The notes: generated by a model from the sequence alone, not told the origin. Positions 52,010-61,594 are shown, counted from the stretch's first letter. The stretch: 64,000 nucleotides of DNA from Ideonella livida (GCF_010499455.1 NZ_JAAGOH010000011.1:62001-126000), one strand, 5' to 3'. A program made the numbers and translations.

Positions 52010-52890
52010 GAAGGTTGCCTCAGAAGCCGGTTGTTGACCGCAATGGTGCTGGTGAAGGCACGGTAGAGACGCCGGTCCGCCGCCCCCATGTCAACCGGAT
52101 CGGCGAAGGGGTCACAGCCTTGATAGGTGTTGGGATTGGCCACGCTGACGCCTTCCAGAATTGGCTCCGCGCTCCGCAGCACCAGGCACACCCTGACGGT
52201 CACCACCCGGCTCCAGGCGGCCGCGTCAAGATTGCCAGCCGTGTCGTAGTAACTTGCCCGATGCTCGCCGGCCTTGGCCACGCCAAACTGGTAGGACACC
52301 TCTTGGACGTTGTCGATGAGGGCCTGGCCTCCGGCATTGCCGGACCCGCGGCAGAACAGCGTGCCGTTGCTCACATAGAAGCGTGAATAGGACACCCAGT
52401 AGTCGGCGCCGGGTACCAGGGGAATGCCATTGCCAATGCAATCCACGGGCGACCCATCGGCGGTCAGGACGCTGTTGAAGGCGTCTGCCTCGAAGGCCAC
52501 GGCCAAGCTGTCGGGGGCGGCCCCGGCGGCCTCGTCACAGGCCAGGGTGTCGATGTCGGCGTCCATGTCCTCGAATGCGCCGTCACAGCCAAAAACACCC
52601 CGGCTGTTGAATCGCTTGGTCAACGCCGTCTGGCCGGCGTTGACGCCCACTGGCATGCTGAAACCCGCCAGACTCACCTGCTGGCGAAGGACGTTGAAGG
52701 CCAGGGCGGCGTCTTCGGACATGCGGATCACGATGTTGGCCTGCCGGCTCGTGCCACCCGAATTGGAATAGGCCAGGAACATGGCGGCAACCACGAACAG
52801 CCCGATGGTCACGGAGACCATCAATTCGACCAAGGTCAGCCCGTGTTGCCGACGCCGGGCCGCCCGCCGAGGAGTCAAGCGCGCGCGCAT
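52006..52890 (-). CDS. pilW: Minor pilin PilW
   Basis: A 294-residue PilW-like minor pilin. The prepilin leader ends RRQHG before LTLVELMVSVTIGLFVVAAM, with Glu at +5. The globular part contains paired Cys (GVFGCDGAFED, TLACDEA, LFCRGSG and QGCDPFAD). ATG 52890 shares one base with the pilV stop (TGATG), arguing for coupled translation; an ATG nine codons earlier would overlap pilV by 28 bp. It is the third gene of the operon. Confidence 0.9.
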   Translation of the reverse strand: MRARLTPRRAARRRQHGLTLVELMVSVTIGLFVVAAMFLAYSNSGGTSRQANIVIRMSEDAALAFNVLRQQVSLAGFSMPVGVNAGQTALTKRFNSRGVFGCDGAFEDMDADIDTLACDEAAGAAPDSLAVAFEADAFNSVLTADGSPVDCIGNGIPLVPGADYWVSYSRFYVSNGTLFCRGSGNAGGQALIDNVQEVSYQFGVAKAGEHRASYYDTAGNLDAAAWSRVVTVRVCLVLRSAEPILEGVSVANPNTYQGCDPFADPVDMGAADRRLYRAFTSTIAVNNRLLRQPS

Positions 52891-53483
52891 CACAGACCAA
52901 GCCGCATGTAGAGACAACGGGGCAAGGGCGTGATGTCCTTGATCTGCGGGGGACAGGAGCGCTCGCTGTCACCCGCGTTGAGGTATTCACCCCAGTCGTC
53001 GGTGCTGGTCAAGGCGGCAGGATCCTGCCAGACGACCCAGAGGTCCACAGCACGCAGAGCCTGGTCGGCCACGGCGATGTAGCCCGTCCCGTTGGGCAGG
53101 CGGTTGCGCAGCCCTCGCCGCCAAAGCGCCAGGTCTATGGCCGCCATTTCCGCCTGGGTGCACTCGGTGGCGACGGCGCAGGTGGGCAGCGCCTCAGGCG
53201 CCGCCTGCGCCAGGTCCGTGGGCTGCAGGATGTAGTTGTCGAGTTCTGCGGCGGTGCCTTGATTGGCGCGCATGCGGTCTGCCATGTCCTGGGCCAGGAG
53301 GGAGGCCTCCATGCGGAACTCGGCTGTCTTGGCATACCGGGCGGCGATGCCAACCAGGCTAGCCATGGCCAGCAAGCCGATGGACGTCACGAACACTGCC
53401 ACCAGTGTTTCGATCAGGGAGACGCCACGTGAACGACGTCGGTGCCGCGCGGGACCTCGCCGGGCCTGTTGACTGCTCAGCAT
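52890..53483 (-). CDS. pilV: Minor pilin PilV
   Basis: A 197-residue PilV-like minor pilin. The prepilin site is RSRG/VSLIETLVAVFVTSIG with Glu at +5, followed by the usual hydrophobic helix and an acidic head with Cys (PTCAVATECTQ and RSCPPQIK). It acts as a component of the minor-pilin complex that initiates pilus assembly. ATG 53483 overlaps the fimT stop by 7 bp. Confidence 0.9.
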   Translation of the reverse strand: MLSSQQARRGPARHRRRSRGVSLIETLVAVFVTSIGLLAMASLVGIAARYAKTAEFRMEASLLAQDMADRMRANQGTAAELDNYILQPTDLAQAAPEALPTCAVATECTQAEMAAIDLALWRRGLRNRLPNGTGYIAVADQALRAVDLWVVWQDPAALTSTDDWGEYLNAGDSERSCPPQIKDITPLPRCLYMRLGL

Positions 53484-54070
53484 GCGTGTGTCCCTGACTT
53501 GGCTTCGATGCGGCCGGCACGGGTCACGCAGACCACCCGCTGGTAGTCTGCGGCGTCATCAGTGAAAGGAGAGACCTTGAGCCCATGGACGGCGTTGCGG
53601 TCCGCAGCGATGGCGGCCTCGGTGGCCAACACCATGCCATTGGGCAGGAAGGTCATTGCCAGTTGGTCATCCAGGTCCGTCGCCTCGGTACCCATGCCCA
53701 GGACGGAGTGGACCTTGAGCACACGGTCCCCGTCGGCGAGCGTGCCATCGGCGTCGGCATCCAGGAACACGATCCAGCCCTCGGACCAATCACCCTCTGC
53801 CCGACAGCTTGGCGCCGTCGCATCGGCGTCCGTGCTCGCGCACACGACAACACGAGCGTTACGCCGCAAGGCCTCGGAACGGGCGAACTGCAAGGACTCC
53901 GTCAACACCGACGCCATGGCGTCGACGGTCTGGGTCTTGTGCATGTTCTGGTACGCCGGTACGGCAATGGTGGCCAGGATGGCCGCGATCAGGACGACCA
54001 CCATCAGCTCGACAAGGGTCATGCCGCGCTGGGAGACGAGTGGGACAGGGCTTGCGAAGGGGGTGGTCAC
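53477..54070 (-). CDS. fimT: GspH/FimT-type minor pseudopilin
   Basis: A 197-residue protein with the prepilin site SQRG/MTLVELMVVVLIAAIL and a FimT/GspH C-terminal domain (EALRRNARVVVCASTDADAT region and WIVFLDADADGTLADGD). It is the first gene of the operon fimT-pilV-pilW-pilX-pilY1-pilE. The start is a GTG at 54070, the only candidate giving the full leader; no ATG is near. A TTGAAA on the minus strand lies about 40 bp upstream, with no convincing -10. A 6-bp hairpin (54181-54197) separates it from dxs. Confidence 0.88.
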   Translation of the reverse strand: MTTPFASPVPLVSQRGMTLVELMVVVLIAAILATIAVPAYQNMHKTQTVDAMASVLTESLQFARSEALRRNARVVVCASTDADATAPSCRAEGDWSEGWIVFLDADADGTLADGDRVLKVHSVLGMGTEATDLDDQLAMTFLPNGMVLATEAAIAADRNAVHGLKVSPFTDDAADYQRVVCVTRAGRIEAKSGTHAC

Positions 54071-54180
54071 CCGTGCATATTGAACCGATCACCACAAGTT
54101 TCAAGATGTTGCAGTACCAGCGGACAAGCTCCCAAGACGAGCGGGAAAGCGCGTGAAACAGTGCACGCGAACCCAGACCA

Positions 54181-54197
54181 CCCCTAGGACGTAGGGG
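54181..54197 (-). terminator. Possible terminator of dxs
   Basis: CCCCTA (54181-54186) and TAGGGG (54192-54197) are perfect 6-bp arms around a 5-nt loop, just after the dxs stop. There is no T-tract, so this is a weak candidate. Confidence 0.35.
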
Positions 54198-54199
54198 AG

Positions 54200-56062
54200 T
54201 CAGGGCCCAGCCAACCGCCGCTCGATCTGCCGCTGGATGCCTGCAGCATCCAGCCCCACGTCGCTGAGCAGACGCGAGGCATCACCATGCTCGATGAACT
54301 CGTCGGGCAGACCCAGACTCAACACCGGGACGGTCAGCCCCTGCTGGCCCAACCACTCTTGAACCGCGGAACCGGCACCACCCGCCAGACACCCCTCCTC
54401 CAGCGTGACCAGGAGTTCGTGGCTGCCAGCCATGCGCTCGACCATCTCCAAGTCAAGGGGCTTGGCGAAACGCATGTTGACCACGGTGGCATCCAAGGCC
54501 TGCGCCGCCTGCAGCGCAGGCCAAAGCAGGGTGCCGAACGCGAGGATGGCGACCCTGCGCCCCTCTCGGCGCAGCTCCGCACGGCCCCAGGGCCAGACGT
54601 CCAGATCCGCGTCCGGTGCCACGCCTGCCCCGGCGCCACGCGGGTAGCGGACGGCCACTGGATGTTCTCGGCCGTAGGCGGTGGACAGGGCCTGCCGACA
54701 GTCGCGCTCGTCGGCAGGCGTCAGCACCGCCATGTTCGGGATGCAGCGCAGGTAGGCGATGTCGAAGGCACCCGCGTGGGTGGCGCCGTCGGCGCCAACC
54801 AAGCCGGCACGGTCCAGCGCAAACACCACCGGCAGGTTCTGCAACGCCACATCGTGGATCAGCTGGTCATAGCCGCGCTGCAGGAAGGTGGAATAGATCG
54901 CCACCACCGGTTTGAGGCCTTCGCAGGCCAGCCCGGCCGCGAAGGTGACGGCATGCTGCTCGGCGATGCCCACATCGTGGTACCGGTTCGGGAAGCGCTG
55001 CTCGAACTCCACCATGCCGGACCCTTCCCGCATGGCCGGGGTGATGCCGACCAGCCGGGGGTCGGCCTGCGCCATGTCACACAGCCACTGCCCGAAGACC
55101 TGGGTGAAGGTGAGCTTGGCGGGCGCAGCAGGCTTTTGCAAACCGACTGCCGGATCAAATTTGCCAGGGCCGTGGTAGTTGATCGGATCGGCCTCGGCCA
55201 ACTTGTAGCCAAAGCCCTTCTTGGTCACCACATGCAGGAACTGCGGCCCCTTGGCCTGGCGCAGGTTCTCCAGCGTGGGCACCAGAGAGTCCAGGTCATG
55301 CCCATCGATCGGGCCGACGTAGTTGAACCCGAACTCCTCGAAGATCGTGCCGGGCACCACCATGCCCTTGGCATGCTCCTCCAGGCGCTTGGCCAGCTCA
55401 TACAGCGGCGTGTGCCGCAGCACCGACTTAGCCCCTTCGCGCGCGGCGGCATAGAAGCGCCCGCTCATCAGTCGGGCCAGGTATCCGTTGAGCGCTCCCA
55501 CCGGCGGGGAGATGGACATGTCGTTGTCGTTGAGGATGACCAGCATGTCCGGCAGCCCGGCGCCGCCTGCATACCCCCCGTGGTTCAGGGCTTCAAAGGC
55601 CATGCCGCCCGTGAGCGCCCCGTCGCCGATCACGGCAACCACACGCCGACGCTCGCCCTTGAGTTTGGCCGCATGGGCCATGCCCAGCGCCGCAGAAATC
55701 GAGGTCGAGGAATGCCCGGTGCCGAAGGTGTCGTACTCGCTCTCGCTGCGCCGAGGAAAGCCGCTGATCCCGCCGAGTTGCTTGAGGGTGGCCATCGCCT
55801 CGCGGCGGCCGGTGAGGATCTTGTGGGGATAGCTCTGGTGGCCCACGTCCCAGACCAGTCGGTCGTGTGGCGTCTCGAAGACATGGTGGAGCGCGATGGT
55901 GAGCTCCACCGTCCCCAGATTGGAGGACAGGTGGCCGCCCGTGCGGCTCACGCTCTGCAGCAGGAAGTCCCGCAGCTCCGCCGCCAGGGTTTTGAGCTGT
56001 GGCCGGCTCAAGGCGCGGAGATCGGCCGGACTGTCGATGGTCTCCAGCAAGGGGTGGTTCAT
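54200..56062 (-). CDS. dxs: 1-deoxy-D-xylulose-5-phosphate synthase
   Basis: A 620-residue DXS, the thiamin-diphosphate enzyme that starts the MEP isoprenoid pathway from pyruvate and glyceraldehyde-3-phosphate. [20 protein letters not shown] is the N-terminal block, [20 protein letters not shown] is the GDG TPP motif, and a transketolase-like pyrimidine domain ([21 protein letters not shown]) and C-terminal domain follow. ATG 56062 was taken because [20 protein letters not shown] is the family start; a longer frame reads through ispA sequence. It is 52 bp after ispA, and the two supply prenyl precursors to ubiD-dependent ubiquinone synthesis. Confidence 0.97.
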   Translation of the reverse strand: MNHPLLETIDSPADLRALSRPQLKTLAAELRDFLLQSVSRTGGHLSSNLGTVELTIALHHVFETPHDRLVWDVGHQSYPHKILTGRREAMATLKQLGGISGFPRRSESEYDTFGTGHSSTSISAALGMAHAAKLKGERRRVVAVIGDGALTGGMAFEALNHGGYAGGAGLPDMLVILNDNDMSISPPVGALNGYLARLMSGRFYAAAREGAKSVLRHTPLYELAKRLEEHAKGMVVPGTIFEEFGFNYVGPIDGHDLDSLVPTLENLRQAKGPQFLHVVTKKGFGYKLAEADPINYHGPGKFDPAVGLQKPAAPAKLTFTQVFGQWLCDMAQADPRLVGITPAMREGSGMVEFEQRFPNRYHDVGIAEQHAVTFAAGLACEGLKPVVAIYSTFLQRGYDQLIHDVALQNLPVVFALDRAGLVGADGATHAGAFDIAYLRCIPNMAVLTPADERDCRQALSTAYGREHPVAVRYPRGAGAGVAPDADLDVWPWGRAELRREGRRVAILAFGTLLWPALQAAQALDATVVNMRFAKPLDLEMVERMAGSHELLVTLEEGCLAGGAGSAVQEWLGQQGLTVPVLSLGLPDEFIEHGDASRLLSDVGLDAAGIQRQIERRLAGP

Positions 56063-56114
56063 GCGGAAGGTTCCGGTTCTTGCGCGATGTCGTGACGAGT
56101 GCCCGAGGGCGGGC

Positions 56115-57011
56115 TCAATGCTGGCGATGCAGCACCTTGTCGGCCAGCCAGCGCAGCTTGTCGGCCTCGGGGCCGCAGGTGGCCAGGGCCTGCAGTGCCT
56201 GGGCGTGCAGCTGGGCGGCGTACTGCCGCGCAGCCTCCAGCCCGAGCATGGAGACGTAGGTGGGCTTATTGGCGTCCTGGTCCTTGCCGGCGGTCTTGCC
56301 CAGCACCTCGGAGGCCTGCGTGACGTCCAGGATGTCGTCCACCACCTGGAATGCCACGCCCAGGGCCTGGCCGAAGGCGTGGAAATGGGGCTCCACCACG
56401 GCCGTCTCGCCACCGCTGGCCGCCCCCATCAGCACGCTGGCGCACAGCAGCTCGCCGGTCTTGCGGCGGTGCATGTCCCGCAGCGCGGCCTCGTCCAGGG
56501 GCCGACCCACGCTGGCCAAATCGATGGCCTGGCCACCCGCCATGCCCGCATGCCCGGACGCCCGGGCCAGCAGCGCGACCAGCCGCGCCTGAAGGGCGCA
56601 GGGCAGCTGCGCCGAAGGCTCTGGCGTGAGCACCTCAAAGGCCAGGGCCTGCATGGCGTCGCCCGCCAGCATCGCCTGGGCCTCGCCAAACTTCACATGG
56701 ACCGTTGGCTTGCCGCGACGCAGCAAGTCGTTGTCCATGCACGGCATGTCGTCATGCACCAGCGAATAGGCGTGGATCAGCTCCACCGCCACGGCCGCAC
56801 GGTCGGCGCCCTCGGGATGCCGCCCGCCTGCAGCTTCCGCAGCGGCCATCACCAGCAGCGGGCGGATGCGTTTGCCGCCGTCCAGCACGGCATAGCGCAT
56901 GGATTCACCGAGACCGGCCGGCGCCTCCCGGGGAACCATCGTGCCCAGCAAGGTCTCAATGCGCCGCTGCTCGTTGGCCATCCAGGCCGACAGGGGATGC
57001 TGCGCCGTCAC
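56115..57011 (-). CDS. ispA: Farnesyl/polyprenyl diphosphate synthase IspA
   Basis: A 298-residue trans-prenyl synthase that condenses IPP with allylic diphosphates, most likely to farnesyl diphosphate. FARM is [19 protein letters not shown] (DDxxxxD), SARM is [10 protein letters not shown], and [11 protein letters not shown] lies near the start. I prefer a GTG start (57009-57011), which gives the usual length of about 300; an ATG at 57149 would add 46 residues unlike the family. xseB, which usually precedes ispA, is not found in the 438-bp upstream gap. Confidence 0.9.
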   Translation of the reverse strand: MTAQHPLSAWMANEQRRIETLLGTMVPREAPAGLGESMRYAVLDGGKRIRPLLVMAAAEAAGGRHPEGADRAAVAVELIHAYSLVHDDMPCMDNDLLRRGKPTVHVKFGEAQAMLAGDAMQALAFEVLTPEPSAQLPCALQARLVALLARASGHAGMAGGQAIDLASVGRPLDEAALRDMHRRKTGELLCASVLMGAASGGETAVVEPHFHAFGQALGVAFQVVDDILDVTQASEVLGKTAGKDQDANKPTYVSMLGLEAARQYAAQLHAQALQALATCGPEADKLRWLADKVLHRQH

Positions 57012-57449
57012 CGCACCACCCCGCGAGGACCGGGCGAAGGACAGCACGCCAGACCACCGCGCGGGCCCGTCGGGTTCGGCGCAAGGGGCCGGCGCAGGCC
57101 CGGCAGACGTCGAGAAAAGCACATGGCGGCGGGGCAGGACAAAAGCCACGGATTGTAGTCATCGCCCCTCATGGCCCCGGGCGACCACGCGGGCAGTCCC
57201 TGGGGAGCCTTGATCCTGATCAGACGCCAAACCACCCCGAGGCGCAGGGTACACGCTAGAATTCAGCCCCTTTTTGCGGCCAAAAGCCTGCCTGGCGACC
57301 CCAAATCCTGCCCCGCGCAGGCGCCCAGGCCGGTCCGGTCGGCACCGGAGACGGCATCGCCCGGCCGCAGGAAGAATCGTCACAAACCCACCCGCGGGGC
57401 CACCGGGTGGGGGGTTCACTGGCATGTGTTTTTGGAGATCCTGGGGATC
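57012..57449. other. 438-bp divergent region between ispA and the Rieske oxygenase gene
   Basis: No credible gene; in particular no xseB. On the minus strand a TACAAT lies at 57152-57157 without a good -35. On the plus strand a CTAGAAT element lies at 57256-57262, about 188 bp before the Rieske start. CCCACCCG (57387-57394) and CGGGTGGG (57404-57411) form a perfect 8-bp hairpin 38 bp before that start. Confidence 0.4.
57256..57262 (+). promoter_or_regulatory. CTAGAAT element upstream of the Rieske gene
   Basis: A -10-like element on the plus strand. It implies a leader of about 180 nt containing a hairpin (57387-57411). No clear -35 was found. Confidence 0.35.
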
Positions 57450-58571
57450 ATGTCGGACCTGAGCATCACGCTGGAAGCTCTGGAGCGCACGCGCTCTCAA
57501 CTCTCTGTATCCACCTACTTCGATGGCGACCTGTTCAAGCGTGAACAGGAACTCATCTTTCAACACGGGCCGCGCTACCTCGCGCATGAGCTGTCCGTGC
57601 CCCAACTGGGCGACTACTACGCCCTTCCCCAGGAGGGCGAGGGGCGCATGCTCGTGCGTACCCGAGATGGGGTGCAGCTGGTGTCGAACGTGTGCCGGCA
57701 CCGGCAAGCCATCATGCTCAAGGGGCGGGGCAACACCAAAAGCAGCGTGGTCTGCCCGCTGCACCGCTGGACCTACGACCTGCAGGGCAAGCTGATTGGT
57801 GCCCCGCACTTCGACCACGACCCTTGCCTGCACCTCAACAACTACAAGGTGCGGACCTGGAACGGCATGGTCTTCGAGGACAACGGCCGCGACATCGCCG
57901 CCGACTTGGCCGGCCTGGGACCGCGCGCCGACCTGGACTTCTCCGGCTACGTGCTCGACCACGTCGAGATGCACGAGTGCAGGTACAACTGGAAGACCTT
58001 CATCGAGGTCTACCTCGAGGACTACCACGTCGGCCCCTTCCACCCCGGTCTGGGCCACTTCGTCACCTGCGACGACCTGCGCTGGGAGTTTGGCAAGCAC
58101 CACTCGGTACAGACCGTGGGCATCCACGACCAGCTCAAGCAGGTGGGGTCGCCGGTGTACCGGCGCTGGCGCGACCAGGTGCTGCAAGCCCATGACGGCC
58201 AGCCGCCCAAGCAGGGGGCGATCTGGCTGACCTACTACCCGAACATCATGGTCGAGTGGTACCCCAAGGTCCTGACGGTGTCCACGCTGTATCCGATCAG
58301 CATCGACCGCACCCTGAACGTGGTGGAGTTCTACTACCCCGAGGAAATCGCCGCCTTCGAGCGTGAGTTCTGTGAAGCCCAGCGCGCGGCCTACATGGAG
58401 ACCTGCATCGAGGACGACGAGATCGGCGAGCGCATGGACGCCGGCCGCAAGGCCCTGTTCGAGCGCGGCGATGACGAGGTGGGTCCCTACCAGGAGCCCA
58501 TGGAGATCGGCATGCAGCACTTCCACGAGTGGTACCGCCGCGTGATGGGGATGGGTCGGGCCTCCTGGTGA
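57450..58571 (+). CDS. Rieske non-heme iron oxygenase, alpha-subunit type
   Basis: A 373-residue ring-hydroxylating-oxygenase-like protein. The Rieske [2Fe-2S] ligands are Cys/His in NVCRHRQ and CPLHRW (CxH-x17-CxxH). The mononuclear Fe(II) site is in YLEDYHVGPFHPG (His, His, with a carboxylate further on), so it should activate O2. No partner reductase or beta subunit is encoded nearby. ATG 57450 has GGAG 12 bp upstream. In Burkholderiales it sits divergently from the isoprenoid genes ispA-dxs, so an oxygenation of an isoprenoid-derived or quinone-related molecule is conceivable, but the substrate is unknown. Confidence 0.9.
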   Translation: MSDLSITLEALERTRSQLSVSTYFDGDLFKREQELIFQHGPRYLAHELSVPQLGDYYALPQEGEGRMLVRTRDGVQLVSNVCRHRQAIMLKGRGNTKSSVVCPLHRWTYDLQGKLIGAPHFDHDPCLHLNNYKVRTWNGMVFEDNGRDIAADLAGLGPRADLDFSGYVLDHVEMHECRYNWKTFIEVYLEDYHVGPFHPGLGHFVTCDDLRWEFGKHHSVQTVGIHDQLKQVGSPVYRRWRDQVLQAHDGQPPKQGAIWLTYYPNIMVEWYPKVLTVSTLYPISIDRTLNVVEFYYPEEIAAFEREFCEAQRAAYMETCIEDDEIGERMDAGRKALFERGDDEVGPYQEPMEIGMQHFHEWYRRVMGMGRASW

Positions 58572-58619
58572 GTCCACCCGCCCCACCTTTCTGAGCGGCG
58601 CCCGCCGCCGCCCTTCTGC

Positions 58620-58673
58620 TGAACCGCCTTGCCCCACCGCCCGCGCCCCCGGGAGGACGGGGCCGGCGGTTCA
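58620..58673 (+). repeat. Large inverted repeat after the Rieske gene
   Basis: TGAACCGCC (58620-58628) pairs with GGCGGTTCA (58665-58673), and GCCCC (58631-58635) pairs with GGGGC (58659-58663). It forms a long GC-rich hairpin with a 23-nt loop, 48 bp after the Rieske stop. It has no T-tract. The rest of the 292-bp gap holds no gene. Confidence 0.45.
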
Positions 58674-58863
58674 GTGCCTTTGGGCGCTGGCCCCGGCTGC
58701 CGCGTTCTCGCCAGGCCTGGCGGGCAGGGGGCTCCGGGCCCCCAGGCCTTGACGCAAAGCAAGCACGCGACGCCCCGGACACGACGCGGGCCCACGCCCG
58801 GGCGTATCCTGCCCCGTCACCCCAGCACTACACACGCCCCCGGCAACGGCGGGCGACACGTCC

Positions 58864-61560
58864 GTGGACCAGCATTTCCTCACACCCCTGTTCCTGCCCA
58901 AGTCCATCGTGGTCTTCGCGGGCGATCCTGAGCATCCGGAACTGGCCGACCCCATGGCCGCCGCGCTGATCGAATCCCTCAAGGGCTGCGGTTTCGCCGG
59001 CGCGATCACCTGGTTGGACATCGGCATGCAGGGCACGCTGGCCGATCTGGCCCATTCGCGCGCCGATCTGGCCCTGATCGCCCTGCCCCATGACCAGCTG
59101 GAGCCGGCGCTGGAAATCGCCGGGCGCATCCGCTGCAAGGCGGCACTGGTGGCCACCTCGGGGCTGCCGGCCGCGCGTTGCGCGGCCCTGCATGCGGTGG
59201 CCAAGCGCCACGGTGTGTACCTGCTGGGGCCCAACAGCCTGGGCTTCCAGCGTCCGGCACTCAAGCTCAACGCCAGCGTGGCGGGGGCGCTGGCTTCGCC
59301 CGGTCCGCTGGCCCTGGTGTCGCAGTCCGGCGCGCTCACGTCCTCGATCCTGGACTGGGCGCGGCAGAACGGTGTGGGCTTCTCCACCGTGGTCTCGCTG
59401 GGGGCCAACACCGCGGTGGACCTGGCGCAGGTGCTGGACTTCCTGGCCAACGACGGTTCCACCCACTCCATCCTGGTCTACATGGAGGGCATCACCCACG
59501 CCCGGCGCTTCATGAGCGCCCTGCGGGCCGCAGCCGCCGTCAAGCCGGTGGTGGTGATGAAGGCCGGCCGCAAGCCCGCCGGCAGTGACGCCGCACTCAC
59601 CCATTCGGCCGCCATCGTCGGCGCCGATGACGTCTTTGAGGCCGCGCTGCGCCGCGCCGGCGTGGTGCGGGTGCGCAGCTTCACCCAGCTGTTCTCGGCC
59701 GCACGCTGCCTGGCCTCACGCTACCGCCCCACCGGCAAGCGCCTGGCCATCGTGACCAATGGCGGCGGGCCGGGCGTGCTGGCCGCCGACTGGGCCAACG
59801 AGATCGGCCTGGAGGTCGCCCGCCTGGGCGAGGCCAACCGTGCCGCGCTGGCGCTCAAGCTGCCGCCAGTGGCCGCGGTCAGCCAGGTCATCGACCTGGG
59901 CGAGGAGGCCAACGGCGAGCACTACAAGGCCGCCGTGCAGGCGTGTGCCGGCGATGCCGGGGTGGATGGCATCCTGGTGATCTACAGCCCCAAGCCGGCG
60001 TGCTACCGGCAGTCTGACCCGCTGAGCATCGCCCAGGGCGTGCTGGAGGCCACCCAGCGCCTGTCCAAGCCGGTGGTGGCCTGCTGGATGGGTGATGACT
60101 CGGTACGCGAGGCGCGTGCCTTGCTCCACGCCAAGCCCCTGCCCAGCTTCCGCACCCCGGAGGCGGCGGTGGACGCCTTCGGCAACATCGCCAGCTTCTA
60201 CCAGAACCAGCAACTGCTGCAGCAGACCCCGCCGCCGCTGAGTGCGCTGCAGGAACCCGACGCCGAAGGCGCGCGCCTGCTGATCGAAGGCGTGCTGGCC
60301 GAGCGCCGGCGGGTGCTCACCGAGATGGAATCCAAGGCGCTGCTGGCGGCCTTCCACATCCCGGTCACGCGGACCATGCTGGCCCGCACCCCCACCGAGG
60401 CCATGCTGATCGCCAGCCAGCTGGGCTACCCGGTGGCGCTCAAGATCGACTCGCCCGACATCAGCCACAAGAGCGATGTGCAGGGCGTGGTGCTCAACCT
60501 CACCAGTGCCAGCCAGGTGCGCGACGCCTTCCACGACATGCTGGCACGGGTCAAGCGCCTGCAGCCCGCTGCGCGCGTGCATGGGGCCACGGTGCAGCCC
60601 ATGAGCGGCAAGCCACGCGGCCGCGAGCTCTACATCGGCCTGAGCACCGACGACCCGTTCGGGCCGGTCATCACCTTCGGCGCCGGCGGCACCATGATCG
60701 AGCTGATCAACGACCGGGCCATGGAGCTGCCGCCGCTCAACCAGTTCCTGGCCCAGCGCCTGATCGAGCGTGCCCGGGTGGCCGAGACCCTCCAGCATTG
60801 GCGGGGCAGCCCGCCGGTGGACCTGGAAGCGCTGGAGCAGGTGCTGCTGCGCGTCTCCGAGATGGTCTGCACGCTGCCGCAGCTGCGGGAGATGGACATC
60901 AACCCCATCATCGTGGACGAGGATGGCGCCGTGGCGGTGGATGCCCGCATCGTGGTGGAGCACGCGGCCCAGAGCAACCAAGCCTATCCGCACCTGGCCA
61001 TCCTGCCCTACCCGGCGGGCCTGGAGCGGGAGTGGCCCATGAAGGGCGGTGGCGTCGTCAAGGTCCGGCCCATCCATCCCGACGACGCGCAGATGCTGCA
61101 GGATCTGGTGCGCTCGCTGAGTCCGGAAAGCCGGTACTTCCGCTTCGTCAGCTCGATGCAGGAGCTGCCGGCCAAGATGCTGGCCCGCTACACCCTGATC
61201 GACTACGACCGCGAGATGGCCCTGGCCGCGGTGCAGACCGAGCGACAGCTGCAGGAGGACGGCAGCTTCACCGAGGTGGAGCGGATCATCGGCGTCTCGC
61301 GCTACATCACCAACCCGGACCAGACGACCTGCGAGTTCTCGCTGGTGGTGTCCGATGCCTGCGCCGGCCAGGGCCTGGGCTCGCGTCTGATGCTGGCCAT
61401 CATGGACGTGGCCCGCGCCAAGGGCCTCGACGAGATCCAGGGCCTGGTGCTGGCCAACAACGACTCGATGCTCAAGCTCATGCGTGGCCTGGGCTTCGCG
61501 GTCAAGCCCTTTCCTGAGGACGCCGACTTCAAGCTCTGCACCAAGGCGCTGCAGGCTTGA
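58864..61560 (+). CDS. ADP-forming acyl-CoA synthetase-like/GNAT acetyltransferase fusion (Pat-type)
   Basis: An 898-residue Pat/Pka-like protein. A CoA-binding domain (about residues 8-130) and a succinyl-CoA-synthetase-like domain (about 150-460) include SQSGALTSSILDWARQNGVG; an ATP-grasp domain spans about 480-700. A C-terminal GNAT domain (about 730-898) has CAGQGLGSRLMLAIMDVARA, the acetyl-CoA binding motif A. Such proteins are often protein lysine acetyltransferases acting on acetyl-CoA synthetase. Here the block SDAALTHSAAIVGADDVF keeps a His (247) at the position of the phospho-His of ADP-forming synthetases. The start is a GTG at 58864. Confidence 0.9.
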   Translation: MDQHFLTPLFLPKSIVVFAGDPEHPELADPMAAALIESLKGCGFAGAITWLDIGMQGTLADLAHSRADLALIALPHDQLEPALEIAGRIRCKAALVATSGLPAARCAALHAVAKRHGVYLLGPNSLGFQRPALKLNASVAGALASPGPLALVSQSGALTSSILDWARQNGVGFSTVVSLGANTAVDLAQVLDFLANDGSTHSILVYMEGITHARRFMSALRAAAAVKPVVVMKAGRKPAGSDAALTHSAAIVGADDVFEAALRRAGVVRVRSFTQLFSAARCLASRYRPTGKRLAIVTNGGGPGVLAADWANEIGLEVARLGEANRAALALKLPPVAAVSQVIDLGEEANGEHYKAAVQACAGDAGVDGILVIYSPKPACYRQSDPLSIAQGVLEATQRLSKPVVACWMGDDSVREARALLHAKPLPSFRTPEAAVDAFGNIASFYQNQQLLQQTPPPLSALQEPDAEGARLLIEGVLAERRRVLTEMESKALLAAFHIPVTRTMLARTPTEAMLIASQLGYPVALKIDSPDISHKSDVQGVVLNLTSASQVRDAFHDMLARVKRLQPAARVHGATVQPMSGKPRGRELYIGLSTDDPFGPVITFGAGGTMIELINDRAMELPPLNQFLAQRLIERARVAETLQHWRGSPPVDLEALEQVLLRVSEMVCTLPQLREMDINPIIVDEDGAVAVDARIVVEHAAQSNQAYPHLAILPYPAGLEREWPMKGGGVVKVRPIHPDDAQMLQDLVRSLSPESRYFRFVSSMQELPAKMLARYTLIDYDREMALAAVQTERQLQEDGSFTEVERIIGVSRYITNPDQTTCEFSLVVSDACAGQGLGSRLMLAIMDVARAKGLDEIQGLVLANNDSMLKLMRGLGFAVKPFPEDADFKLCTKALQA

Positions 61561-61570
61561 GCCCAGGCTC

Positions 61571-61577
61571 CTAGAAT
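61571..61577 (+). promoter_or_regulatory. CTAGAAT element before the DUF3717-DUF1289 gene
   Basis: A -10-like element 82 bp before the next ATG. The strong hairpin (61595-61619) with a TTTT tract begins only 18 bp downstream, so it might be the terminator of the preceding gene or an early attenuator. Confidence 0.3.
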
Positions 61578-61594
61578 CCGGCGCATCGCCCCTG

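Noticed and set aside
54287-56095. 602-codon plus-strand open frame over dxs
   Set aside because: Antisense shadow of DXS; biased composition and no recognisable domain.
57012-57170. Possible xseB upstream of ispA
   Set aside because: The minus-strand frames here encode Pro/Arg-rich chains unlike exonuclease VII small subunit.
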